Below are positions 24,617 through 33,104 of a stretch of 64,000 bases of DNA, one piece after another. The position numbers and the translations under genes are program-made. Positions within the stretch are counted from its first letter, which is position 1. Every line of letters starts with the position of its first letter. The notes beneath the pieces are model-generated. The model had not been told where the DNA came from and ran no database searches. It worked only from the letters and a program-made list of their open reading frames with translations. Source of the DNA: CADEDH01 sp050330635 (GTDB lineage Bacteria; Actinomycetota; Acidimicrobiia; Acidimicrobiales; SZUA-35); contig JBHJNQ010000046.1 of NCBI GenBank assembly GCA_050330635.1, positions 62,001-126,000 on the forward strand. The letters run 5' to 3'.

Positions 24617-25125
24617 CCACCCTGCGGGCCGATGGCCGCCCCCAGGTGTCACCGGTGACCGGCGGCGTCAACCCGGAGGGCCGGCTGGTGATCTCCACGT
24701 ATCCCCAGCGCGACAAGGTCCACAACCTCGACCGCGACCCCCGGGTCAGCATCTGCGTCCTCAGCGACCACTTCGGGGGGGCCTGGGTCCAGGTCGACGG
24801 GCGGGCCACGGTCACCCACGTACCCGAGGCCGTCGAGGGCATGGTCGACTACTACCGGGCGGTGTCGGGCGAGCATCCCGACTGGGACGAGTACCGCCAG
24901 GCCATGGTCCGTCAGGGCAAGTGCCTCATCACGGTCGAGGTGGAGCGCTGGGGCCCGATCGCCACCGGGGGCTTCCCCCCCAGCCTGGCCACGATCGACG
25001 AGCTGGTCGAAGCGAACCTCCATGGTGGGCCCGAGGCCGTCGACCACACCGCGGTCGACGAGGCGGCGGGCGACGAAAGCGACGACTGGGACGACGACGA
25101 GCGACCCCTCGACGAGGAGGAGTAG
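24532..25125 (+). CDS. PPOX-class (F420/FMN-type) split-barrel oxidoreductase
   Basis: This is a 197-residue protein. A split-barrel domain (about 8-155) contains H-H-W-V-L-T-T-L-R-A-D-G-R-P-Q-V-S-P-V, R-D-K-V-H-N-L-D-R-D-P-R-V-S-I and G-R-A-T-V-T-H, which is the pattern of the pyridoxamine-5'-phosphate-oxidase-like F420-dependent family (Rv1155/Rv2074 type). The C-terminus is a very acidic tail (D-W-D-D-D-E-R-P). F420 or FMN is the likely cofactor; the substrate is unknown. The ATG at 24532 gives the family N-terminus. Confidence 0.85.
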   Translation: MARKLATEDLVELDELLDFVRLRHHWVLTTLRADGRPQVSPVTGGVNPEGRLVISTYPQRDKVHNLDRDPRVSICVLSDHFGGAWVQVDGRATVTHVPEAVEGMVDYYRAVSGEHPDWDEYRQAMVRQGKCLITVEVERWGPIATGGFPPSLATIDELVEANLHGGPEAVDHTAVDEAAGDESDDWDDDERPLDEEE

Positions 25126-25181
25126 CGGTCGGGCCACCGAGGAGCCGTGGGCGTCTCCCGAGCGGCCCCTCCGGCCGCCTC

Positions 25182-26606
25182 TCAGGCCACCGCAGCCCGT
25201 AGGACACCGAGATCGGCCCGGCGGCGATGATGCGCCGTCGCCTCCTCGATCGCCCGGGCGGCCCGCAGCACGCCCAGGTCGCCCCACGGCTTGCCGACGA
25301 GCTGGGCCCCCACCGGCAGCCCGGCCTCCGTGAAGCCCGCGGGGAGCGACAGTGCCGGCAGCATGAACGACGTGATGCGGCAGTTGCTCCGCATCCAGTC
25401 GAGGTAGGTGGGCATCGGGGTTCCCGCCACCTCGGTGGGGTACTCGACGTCGACCGGGAACGGCGACACCTGGGTGACCGGACCGATCAGCAGGTCGTAG
25501 CGCTCGAAGAACCCGATGGCCCGCTGCCACAGCCGGTTGGCGGTGGTGTAGGCCCGGCCCACCTCGTCGGCGCCCAGCGTCCGACCACGTTCGACCTCGC
25601 TCTGGAAGGTCTCCTTGGTGGCGGCCAGCTGGTCGGCGTCGAGGGCGGACCCCCAGCCGGTGGCGAACAGGAACGCCCGGAGGGTGGTGAAGCACTCGTC
25701 GGCCCCCTCGAAGTCGGGCTCGGCCAGCTCCACCGTCCAACCGAGCTCGGCCACGTCGGCGATGAACCGCTCCAGCACGGCGCTGACGTCGCCCTCCACC
25801 GGGAGACCGCCCAGCGTCGGGCTCCACGCCACCCGGAGGGTGTCGACCGGGTCGAGGGTCGACGGCAGGTCGAGGGGGCGGGAGAGCGGGTCGCGCACGT
25901 CGGGGCGGGCCATGACCCGGAGGAGGAGGTGGAGATCGTCGACGGTGCGGGCCATCGGCCCGTCGATCGACATGGTGTGCCACGGGTTGCCGGGCCCCGG
26001 GCGGGGAACGACCCGGGGCGAGGTCCGGAACCCGACGACGTTGTTCCACGCCGCCGGGTTGCGCAGTGAGCCCCCGGCGTCGCTGCCGTCGGCGATCGCC
26101 ACCATCCCGGTGGCCAGCGCCGCCGCCGCCCCGCCCGACGACCCACCGGCGGACCGGGCGGGATCGTAGGGGTTGGTGGTGACCCCGTAGACCGGGTTGA
26201 AGGTGTGCGACCCCACGCCGAACTCGGGGGTGTTGGTCTTGCCGATGGCCACGGCTCCCGCCGCCCGGAGGCGGGACACGAGCAGGCTGTCGGCGGTCGG
26301 GCGGTTCCCGGCGAACAGGGGGGAGCCGTAGGTGGTGACGAAGTCGGCGGTGTCGGTCAGGTCCTTGTGGGCGGTGACCAGACCGGCCAGGGGGCCGGGA
26401 TCGAAGCCGGCGGCGATCGCTTCGTCGACGGCGGCGGCGCGTCGTTCCGCCACCGCCGGATCGAGGGCGACGACGGCGTTGACACGGCTATTGACCTCGC
26501 TCACCCGGTCCAGGTGGGCGGCCAAGAGCTCACGGGCGGAGATCTCCCTCGCCGCCACCATGGCCCGCTGTCGCCGGGCTGGAAGGTCACATACCGATTC
26601 GGACAT
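25182..26606 (-). CDS. Amidase (amidase-signature family)
   Basis: This is a 474-residue enzyme with the Ser-cisSer-Lys triad: K81 in T-A-H-K-D-L, S156 in S-A-G-G-S-S-G-G and nucleophile S180 in D-G-S-D-A-G-G-S-L-R. The 24-residue spacing of the two serines equals that of known members. There is no signal peptide. It hydrolyses carboxamides; it is not GatA, as no gatB/gatC is near and the N-terminus differs. It probably scavenges nitrogen from amides. It is convergent with the PPOX gene. Confidence 0.92.
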   Translation of the reverse strand: MSESVCDLPARRQRAMVAAREISARELLAAHLDRVSEVNSRVNAVVALDPAVAERRAAAVDEAIAAGFDPGPLAGLVTAHKDLTDTADFVTTYGSPLFAGNRPTADSLLVSRLRAAGAVAIGKTNTPEFGVGSHTFNPVYGVTTNPYDPARSAGGSSGGAAAALATGMVAIADGSDAGGSLRNPAAWNNVVGFRTSPRVVPRPGPGNPWHTMSIDGPMARTVDDLHLLLRVMARPDVRDPLSRPLDLPSTLDPVDTLRVAWSPTLGGLPVEGDVSAVLERFIADVAELGWTVELAEPDFEGADECFTTLRAFLFATGWGSALDADQLAATKETFQSEVERGRTLGADEVGRAYTTANRLWQRAIGFFERYDLLIGPVTQVSPFPVDVEYPTEVAGTPMPTYLDWMRSNCRITSFMLPALSLPAGFTEAGLPVGAQLVGKPWGDLGVLRAARAIEEATAHHRRRADLGVLRAAVA

Positions 26607-26698
26607 CGGGCCATGGTTCCACCGGGCCCGGCCCTGCGCAATCGGGGCCCGGTGCCGGCCCGCCGGGGCGCGACCGGCTTCGATCGCAGCGGTGGCCG

Positions 26699-28561
26699 TC
26701 AGGCGTCGACGTCGCCCCGCACCAGGCGGCGGTAGAGATCGGCGTAGAGGCCACCGTCAGCCACCAGCTGGCGATGGTTGCCCCGCTCCACCGGCCGGCC
26801 ACCGTCAAGGACGAGGATCTGGTCGGCCTCGACGATGGTCGAGAGCCGATGGGCGATCACGATGGCCGTGCGACCGGCCAGAGCCTTCGACAGGGCCTCC
26901 TGCACCAGCGCCTCGTTCTCCGAGTCGAGGTGGCTGGTGGCCTCGTCGAGGATGACGACCGCCGGATCCTTCAACAGCATGCGGGCGATCGAGAGCCGCT
27001 GTTTCTCACCGCCCGACATCCGGTAGCCCCGCTCGCCCACGATGGTGTCGAAGCCGCCGGGGAGGCTCTCGATCAGGTCGAGGATGCGGGCCGACCGACA
27101 GGCGTCGATCACCTCGGCGTCGGTGGCGTCGGGCTTGGCGTAGCGGAGGTTGTCGCCGATCGACTCGTGGAAGAGGTGAGGGTCCTGGACGACGACCCCG
27201 ATCGCCTCCCGCAGGGAGGCCTGGGTCAGCTCCCGGACGTCGTGGCCGTCGAAGCGGACGGCTCCCTCGGTGACGTCGTAGAGGCGAGGCACGAGCGAGG
27301 TGATCGTCGTCTTGCCCGCCCCGGACGGCCCGACGATGGCGACGAGCTGGCCCGGTTCGATGGTGAAGTCGACACCCCGCAGCACGGGGACGACGTCGGC
27401 CTCGGATTCGGTGGAGCCGGGGGTCTCGAGGCCGGGGACGATCATCTCGTCGGACCGGGGATAGCGGAACGTGACGTTGCGGAACTCGATCCGACCCCGG
27501 GGCTCGGTGAGCTCCACGGCGTCGGGGGCGTCGACCAGGGGACTGGGGGCATCGAGGACCTCGAACACCCGGTCGAACGACACGAGGGCGGTCAACACGT
27601 CGATCCTGGCGTTCGTCAACCCGGTGAGCGGCATGTAGATGCGGCCGACGAGCAGGCCCATGGCCGCCAGCTGGCCGACGGTGAAAGAGCCGTCGATGGC
27701 GAAGAGGCCGCCGAGGCCGTAGATGAGGGCCGTGCCGATCGACCCGAGGAGGGCGAGCATCGTCATGAAAGCCCGGGTGAAGATCGCCGACCGCACCCCG
27801 ATGTCACGGACCCGGGACGCCCGGTCGGCGAACAGGTGCAGCTCGTCGTCGCCCCGCCCGAAGAGCTTGACCAGCAGGGCCCCCGACACGTTGAACCGCT
27901 CGGTCATCGTCGTGTTCATCTTGGCGTTGAGGTCCATCGACTCCCGGGTGATCGACTGCTGGATCCGGCCGATCCGGCGGTACGGCAGGACGAAGAACGG
28001 GGTGAGCACGAGGGCGAGCAGGGTCAGTCGCCACTCGAGCACGAACATGGCCGCCAGCGTCGTCACCAGGGTGATCACGTTGGACACGACGGTGCCGAGG
28101 GTGGCGGTGAGGGCCCGTTGGGCGCCGATCACGTCGTTGTTGAGCCGGTTGGTCAGGGCCCCGGTCTGGGTGCGGGTGAAGAAGGTGAGCGGCAGCTTCT
28201 GCACATGGTCGAACAGGGCTACCCGCAGGTCGTAGATGACACCCTCGCCGATTCGGGACGACCAGTACCGTTCGAACAGCCCGACGACGCCGGAGAGGAG
28301 GGCGGCCCCGACGATGGCGGCGGCGTAGAGGCCGAGCAGGCCCCGGTCCTGGCCGGGGATGGCCCGGTCGATGATCCGTCCGAACAGGATCGGAGGCACC
28401 AGACCCAGGACGGCGTCGATGACGACGGTGGCCAAGAAGCCAACGACGAGCGAGCGGTAGGGGCGAGCGAAGCGCCACACCCGCAGCGCCGACCGGCGAT
28501 CGATGGTGGCGTGTTCGACCGAGCTGGAATCCCTCGGCCACATCATGTGCATCGCCATCAT
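26699..28561 (-). CDS. ABC-type exporter, fused permease-ATPase
   Basis: This is a 620-residue half-transporter. Six membrane helices lie in the first 330 residues (type IV exporter fold, with T-Q-T-G-A-L-T-N-R-L-N-N-D coupling region). The ATPase follows with Walker A G-P-S-G-A-G-K-T-T, Q-loop V-V-Q-D-P-H-L-F, signature M-S-G-G-E-K-Q-R-L-S and Walker B V-V-I-L-D-E-A-T. It works as a homo- or heterodimer exporting lipids or drugs. Start uncertain: several ATGs lie within 20 codons and I use 28561. It is intact, unlike the exporter at 38904. Confidence 0.92.
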   Translation of the reverse strand: MMAMHMMWPRDSSSVEHATIDRRSALRVWRFARPYRSLVVGFLATVVIDAVLGLVPPILFGRIIDRAIPGQDRGLLGLYAAAIVGAALLSGVVGLFERYWSSRIGEGVIYDLRVALFDHVQKLPLTFFTRTQTGALTNRLNNDVIGAQRALTATLGTVVSNVITLVTTLAAMFVLEWRLTLLALVLTPFFVLPYRRIGRIQQSITRESMDLNAKMNTTMTERFNVSGALLVKLFGRGDDELHLFADRASRVRDIGVRSAIFTRAFMTMLALLGSIGTALIYGLGGLFAIDGSFTVGQLAAMGLLVGRIYMPLTGLTNARIDVLTALVSFDRVFEVLDAPSPLVDAPDAVELTEPRGRIEFRNVTFRYPRSDEMIVPGLETPGSTESEADVVPVLRGVDFTIEPGQLVAIVGPSGAGKTTITSLVPRLYDVTEGAVRFDGHDVRELTQASLREAIGVVVQDPHLFHESIGDNLRYAKPDATDAEVIDACRSARILDLIESLPGGFDTIVGERGYRMSGGEKQRLSIARMLLKDPAVVILDEATSHLDSENEALVQEALSKALAGRTAIVIAHRLSTIVEADQILVLDGGRPVERGNHRQLVADGGLYADLYRRLVRGDVDA

Positions 28562-28640
28562 CACCACAACGTTAGAGGGGGCGGTGGGTGCCGCACCCAC
28601 CCGCGAGCGGGGCGCCGCCGCCCGCGTCGGTCTTCGGCAG

Positions 28641-28877
28641 CTACCAGCGGGCCGGGAGCCCGGTCACGTAGTGCTGGGGATAGCGGCGGTGCTCCCACAC
28701 CAGGAGCGCACCGGTGGTATCGACCACGACGTGGCCGTCGAGCGTGGCCCGGATCCGCTTGGCCGTCGGCTCGACGTGGCCGTCGTCGGGGAGGCCCGAT
28801 GGGGGCGAGGCTGCCATCGCCTCGCGGTGGTGGGGCTCACCGGCTCGACCCGGACCGGAGCTTGCCACGCTCCGCAT
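28641..28877 (-). CDS. Short DUF427-like protein
   Basis: About 78 residues. The C-terminal half reads R-I-R-A-T-L-D-G-H-V-V-V-D-T-T-G-A-L-L-V-W-E-H, which matches the strand pattern of DUF427 domains (x-V-x-x-x-G-x-x-V-A-D-T-x-x-A-L). Full family members are 90-250 residues and go on past this point, so this is a single short or partial unit. Start assigned to the ATG at 28877. It lies upstream of the ABC exporter in the same direction and divergent from the next gene. Function unknown. Confidence 0.45.
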   Translation of the reverse strand: MRSVASSGPGRAGEPHHREAMAASPPSGLPDDGHVEPTAKRIRATLDGHVVVDTTGALLVWEHRRYPQHYVTGLPARW

Positions 28878-28914
28878 CACGATCTTACGCCCCGTGACCG
28901 TCGGCAGGCGTAAC

Positions 28915-29865
28915 ATGTGGTGGATGGAGGCGTGGCAGTTCGATCCGTTCCGCGGGGACGATGACCTTCGACGCGCCCATCGGGCCCTCCACCGCGGGGA
29001 GTGGGACACGGTCGTCGACCTCGTCCGCCCCGACCGTCTCGGCTGGATCCTCCAGGAGACGCTGACCAGCGAGGAGGCCGCCGTCGAGACGGTCGTGTTC
29101 GAGCGCCTGACCGCCAGGTGCGACGCCGCCGAGGCTGTGTCACTCCTCGGAGGAGCCCTCGTTCGTGACGGGTGGGTGCTGCTGGCGGCCTCGGTCGACG
29201 ACCCCGGCGCTCTCGACGCCGCCGTGGCCCGTCTGGAGGAGGCCGAGGCCACCCTGCGCCGGGCCGTGCTGATGCGGCCCGCCCTGGCCGACCCCTGGGT
29301 CCATCTCCTGTCGAGCGGGCGGGCCCTCGGCCTGAACCTGGAGGAGCTCAGGGGCCGGTTCGAGAACCTCCACAGCCGGGTTCCGTTCCGACCGGACGGC
29401 TGCCGTCAGTACGTCCTCGGCCTCAGCGCCCGCGCCGGGGGCGTCGACTCCGCCATGTTCGACTTCGCCCGGTGGCTGGTGCGGGAGGCGCCACCGGGCT
29501 CGCCGGCCCGGGTGGCGCTGCCCATGGCCCACCTCGAGCACGGCCTCGGACCGGAGTGCCAGGTCAGCCTCACCGAGCATCTCACCATCCCGGAGACGGT
29601 GGCCGAGCTGGTTACGGCGTGCGATGCCTTCCTGGCCCGATCGCCCCGCCGGGCCGGACCCGAGCAGCTGCTCACGCTGAACACCTTCGCCCTCGCCCTC
29701 ACGGTCGACGACCACGAGACGGCCCGCCTGGTGACCGAGGTCTACGCCCGCATCGACGGTCGGGCCACCGCCTACCCGTGGACGCTCTACCAGGACGAGG
29801 ACATCATGGCCGTCTTCCACGAAGTCAGGGAGACCCAGCTCGACAACGCCGTACGCCACCGGTGA
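28915..29865 (+). CDS. Hypothetical helical-repeat protein
   Basis: I do not recognise a family with certainty. The 316-residue protein is predicted largely alpha-helical in helix pairs. The pattern is TPR-like: R-R-A-H-R-A-L-H-R-G-E-W-D-T-V near residue 20, L-R-R-A-V-L-M-R-P-A-L-A-D-P-W-V-H-L near 115. It is reminiscent of DUF4034-type proteins. No signal peptide or membrane helix is seen. The frame continues 5' but lies antisense to the DUF427-like gene; ATG 28915 or 28924 is the start. It is followed 29 bp later by the flavoprotein reductase, probably in one transcript. Confidence 0.55.
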   Translation: MWWMEAWQFDPFRGDDDLRRAHRALHRGEWDTVVDLVRPDRLGWILQETLTSEEAAVETVVFERLTARCDAAEAVSLLGGALVRDGWVLLAASVDDPGALDAAVARLEEAEATLRRAVLMRPALADPWVHLLSSGRALGLNLEELRGRFENLHSRVPFRPDGCRQYVLGLSARAGGVDSAMFDFARWLVREAPPGSPARVALPMAHLEHGLGPECQVSLTEHLTIPETVAELVTACDAFLARSPRRAGPEQLLTLNTFALALTVDDHETARLVTEVYARIDGRATAYPWTLYQDEDIMAVFHEVRETQLDNAVRHR

Positions 29866-29894
29866 GCGGCCCCCGACCGACGTAGGATCAGGCG

Positions 29895-31676
29895 ATGAGC
29901 TCAGCAGCCAACGGCGGGGCGGCGACGGCCGACCACGATCTCGTCATCATCGGTGGCACCGCGGGGGCGCTCTCGGTTGCCATCTCGTCCCAGCGTTCCG
30001 GTCTCCGCCTCATCCGCATCGTCGCCCCCGGTGGCGAGGTCGCCTTCCCCACCCTGGTCGGCGAGGAACGCCTCGACGTGGGCTACGGGGAGACGGTCAC
30101 GGCCATCGATCTGGTCGACGACGGGATGCTGGCCGTCACCACCTCGAAACGGACCTACACCGCCCGGGCGGTGATGGTGGCCCAGCGGTCGGCTCCGGCC
30201 CCCGACTGGAAGCCTCCGCTGCCGGTGACGGCGGGCGAGCGGATCCACGTCGGCGAACTGCCCGACGTCGTCGACGACAAGGACATCCTGGTGGTGGGGA
30301 CGACCGATCACGCGGTGGAGATCACCACCGCCCTCGCCCGGCGGGGTGGACGGGTCGTTCTGGCGGCCGGGGGCATGGATCCCGCACTCCTGTCCCCCGC
30401 CGGGGAGAACATGCTGCGGCGCCTGGAGCGGGAACGGAAGGCGACGCTCCTCTACCGCTCGGTGCCCGACTCGATCGGTGAGGTCGGGGGCTTTCCCATG
30501 GCCTACTTCAACGACCGCCGCACCCCCGACCTACAGTTCGACGAGGTCGTGTTCGCCCCGCCCCGCTCCATGCAGGATCCGTCCTCGTTGGGGGCGACCG
30601 AGGCCGCCCTGGTCTCGAACCGGGTGTGGTTCCTCGGGTCGGACGACGACGGCCGCAGGGTGCCCGTCTCCCCCGGGTGGCGAATCGGGCTCGACATCGC
30701 CCGGGCCTGCTTCCCGGAGCTCGAGGTGGGCGAGCCCACCCCGCCCACCCATCGCCGACGCCATCACACCGGCGCCATCGAGGAGCTGCGGAGCGAGCAC
30801 TACAACGCCACGATCTCGCGCTTCGAACCGACCCACTCCGACCTGTGGGTGCTGCGGGTCAGACCCGATGGCGGCGACGCCTCCCACCTGCCGGGCCAGT
30901 ACGCCTCGCTCGGGCTCGGCTACTGGGAGGACCGGATCGACGACGCCAGGGATCCGGGGCTCGACGACAAGTGGGAGAAGCTGATCCGGCGCTCGTACTC
31001 GATCTCGAGCCGGATCTTCGACCAGCACGGCTACCTGGCCGACGACACCGGCGGCGACGAGCTCGAGTTCTACATCGTCCTCGTTCCCCCCACCGACGAC
31101 AACATCCCCGCCCTCACGCCCCGCCTGGCCCTCAAGCGCCCCGGCGACCGGATCTACCTGGGGCCGAAGGTGGCGGGCCGCTACACCCTCGACCTGGTCA
31201 CCGACCCCGAGGCCACGGTGCTGTTCCTGTCGACCGGCACCGGCGAGGCGCCGCACAACGCCATGGTGGTGGAGCTGTTGCGCAAGGGCCACACCGGTCC
31301 GATGGTGTCGGCCGTGTCGGTGCGCAAGTGGGCCGATCTCGGCTACATCGACAAGCACCGGACGCTGGAGCGGCGGTACCCCAACTACCACTACCTGCCG
31401 ATGCCGACCCGCGAGGACGACGTGCCCAAGCGGTACATCCAGGACCTGATCGCCGACGACGTGTTCACCACCGAGTTCGGGGTGCAGCTCGACCCGGCCC
31501 GGACCCACGTCTACCTCTGCGGCAACCCGGCCATGATCGGCCTGCCGGAGGGCGAGGGCGACGACGGCCCCACGTACCCCGAGACCACGGGCGTCGTCGA
31601 GCTCCTGTCCGAGCGGGGCTTCACCCTCGACCGGCGGGGCGAGCCGGGCAACATCCACTACGAGGAGTACTGGTAG
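29895..31676 (+). CDS. Two-domain flavoprotein: TrxR-like module fused to ferredoxin-NADP reductase
   Basis: This is a 593-residue fusion. Residues 1-290 form a pyridine-nucleotide-disulfide-oxidoreductase-like module with two Rossmann starts (D-L-V-I-I-G-G-T-A-G-A near 15; I-L-V-V-G-T-T-D-H-A-V-E near 133). It lacks the redox C-x-x-C. Residues 295-593 are a plant/Fpr-type ferredoxin-NADP reductase: FAD motif R-S-Y-S-I-S-S near 368, NADPH loop S-T-G-T-G-E-A-P-H near 446, V-Y-L-C-G-N-P near 538 and an aromatic C-terminus E-E-Y-W. The FNR half should be active. The N-terminal half may bind FAD or NAD(P), or only be structural. Confidence 0.85.
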   Translation: MSSAANGGAATADHDLVIIGGTAGALSVAISSQRSGLRLIRIVAPGGEVAFPTLVGEERLDVGYGETVTAIDLVDDGMLAVTTSKRTYTARAVMVAQRSAPAPDWKPPLPVTAGERIHVGELPDVVDDKDILVVGTTDHAVEITTALARRGGRVVLAAGGMDPALLSPAGENMLRRLERERKATLLYRSVPDSIGEVGGFPMAYFNDRRTPDLQFDEVVFAPPRSMQDPSSLGATEAALVSNRVWFLGSDDDGRRVPVSPGWRIGLDIARACFPELEVGEPTPPTHRRRHHTGAIEELRSEHYNATISRFEPTHSDLWVLRVRPDGGDASHLPGQYASLGLGYWEDRIDDARDPGLDDKWEKLIRRSYSISSRIFDQHGYLADDTGGDELEFYIVLVPPTDDNIPALTPRLALKRPGDRIYLGPKVAGRYTLDLVTDPEATVLFLSTGTGEAPHNAMVVELLRKGHTGPMVSAVSVRKWADLGYIDKHRTLERRYPNYHYLPMPTREDDVPKRYIQDLIADDVFTTEFGVQLDPARTHVYLCGNPAMIGLPEGEGDDGPTYPETTGVVELLSERGFTLDRRGEPGNIHYEEYW

Positions 31677-31874
31677 GGCGGGTTCCCCGATCGTCTCCGC
31701 TGTCAAGTCGTCGGGGATGCCCCTTGTGCGGTCGTTGAGTGGGACGTCCACGGCGAGAGTGAGCAGCACGGCCACGGTCGACCTACGCCGCCCGGTTGAG
31801 GCGTCAGGGAGCCCGGGACCACACCCCGGGCGCCACGTCGCCGCTCGGGCGAGGACGTGACTAGCGTGCCTGCC

Positions 31875-33071
31875 ATGACGGGACCGCTCGAGAACGTGAA
31901 GGTGGTTGAGCTGGGATTGTGGCTGGCCGGTCCGGCCTGTGCCGCCATCCTGGCCGACTGGGGTGCCGACGTCGTCAAGGTCGAGCCCCTCGACGGCGAT
32001 CCGTTCCGGGGTTACGCCTACATGTTCGGCGGCCACAACAATCCCCCGTTCGAGCTCGACAATCGGGGCAAGCGGTCCATCGCCGTCGATCTCCGTTCCG
32101 ATGAGGGGCGACGGGTGGGACTCGACCTCCTGGCCGATGCCGACGTGTTCGTGACCAACTACCGACCCGGCGGTCTCCAACGATTGGGCCTCGACTGGGA
32201 CTCCCTCCACGCCCACAACCCACGCCTGGTCTACGCCTCGCTCACCGGCTACGGGCTCGACGGGCCCGAGCGCGACCGCGCCTCCTACGACATGGGCGCC
32301 TACTGGTCGAGGGCGGGCGTGGCCGCCGCCCTCACCGTCGAGGGCCAACCGCTCCCCTACCAGCGGGGTGGGATGGGTGATCACATGGCCGGGATGGCCA
32401 CCGCCGGCGGTGTGGCGGCCGCCCTGTTCCAGCGCGACCGCACCGGTGTCGGCATCCTCGTCGAGACCTCTTTGCTACGCACCGGCATGTACCAGATCGG
32501 AACCGACCTGAGCACCAACGTGCGGCTGGGCACAACGACGGCGGCCACCCCCGTCCATCGCACGCCGAACCCCCTGCTGACCGGCTATCAGGGCGCCGAT
32601 GACCGATGGTTCTGGTTGCTCTGCCTCGAGGGTGACCGCCACTGGCCCCGACTCGTCGCCGCCCTCGACCGTCCCGACCTCGACGACGACGCACGCTTCG
32701 CCACGATGGAGGGACGGTCGACCAACGCCGAGGCGGTGTGCGCCGAGCTCCAGGCGATCTTCCGCACTCGATCGCGGGACGAGTGGGGTGAGACCTTCGA
32801 CCGGGAAGGCGTGTGGTGGGCCCTGGTCCAGCACACCCACGATCTGGTCGACGATCCGCAGGCCATCGCCGCCCGGGGCTTCGTCGACCTGCCTGTCGCC
32901 GACGGCCCGTCCGTCCGCACCGTGGCCACACCGGTCGACTTCGACGGCCGATCGTGCGAGATCCGCCACCCCGTGCCCGAACTGGCCGAGCACACCGAAG
33001 AGATCCTGCTGGGGCTCGGCCGTAGCTGGGAGGACATCGCCGCCCTCAAGACCGCCGGCGCCATCCGGTGA
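31875..33071 (+). CDS. CaiB/BaiF-family (class III) CoA-transferase
   Basis: This is a 398-residue enzyme. The N-terminus V-K-V-V-E-L-G-L-W-L-A-G-P-A-C and A-D-W-G-A-D-V-V-K-V-E-P are canonical. The catalytic aspartate is clear in G-G-M-G-D-H-M-A-G-M (about 165-174), and the C-terminal part has the R-T-V-A-T-P-V-D-F block. ATG 31875 is used; an in-frame GTG 18 bp earlier is possible. It is preceded by about 200 bp without a gene. It is more canonical than the copy at 10681; substrate unknown. Confidence 0.9.
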   Translation: MTGPLENVKVVELGLWLAGPACAAILADWGADVVKVEPLDGDPFRGYAYMFGGHNNPPFELDNRGKRSIAVDLRSDEGRRVGLDLLADADVFVTNYRPGGLQRLGLDWDSLHAHNPRLVYASLTGYGLDGPERDRASYDMGAYWSRAGVAAALTVEGQPLPYQRGGMGDHMAGMATAGGVAAALFQRDRTGVGILVETSLLRTGMYQIGTDLSTNVRLGTTTAATPVHRTPNPLLTGYQGADDRWFWLLCLEGDRHWPRLVAALDRPDLDDDARFATMEGRSTNAEAVCAELQAIFRTRSRDEWGETFDREGVWWALVQHTHDLVDDPQAIAARGFVDLPVADGPSVRTVATPVDFDGRSCEIRHPVPELAEHTEEILLGLGRSWEDIAALKTAGAIR

Positions 33072-33104
33072 GCACAACCTCCGGGCACGGCTCCGGCCGG
33101 CCGC

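Noticed and set aside
26774..28897. 707-codon open frame on the plus strand
   Set aside because: Antisense shadow of the ABC exporter, which has all motifs on the minus strand.
30531..32384. 617-codon minus-strand frame across the flavoprotein and CoA-transferase
   Set aside because: Shadow frame; both real genes have clear domains on the plus strand.
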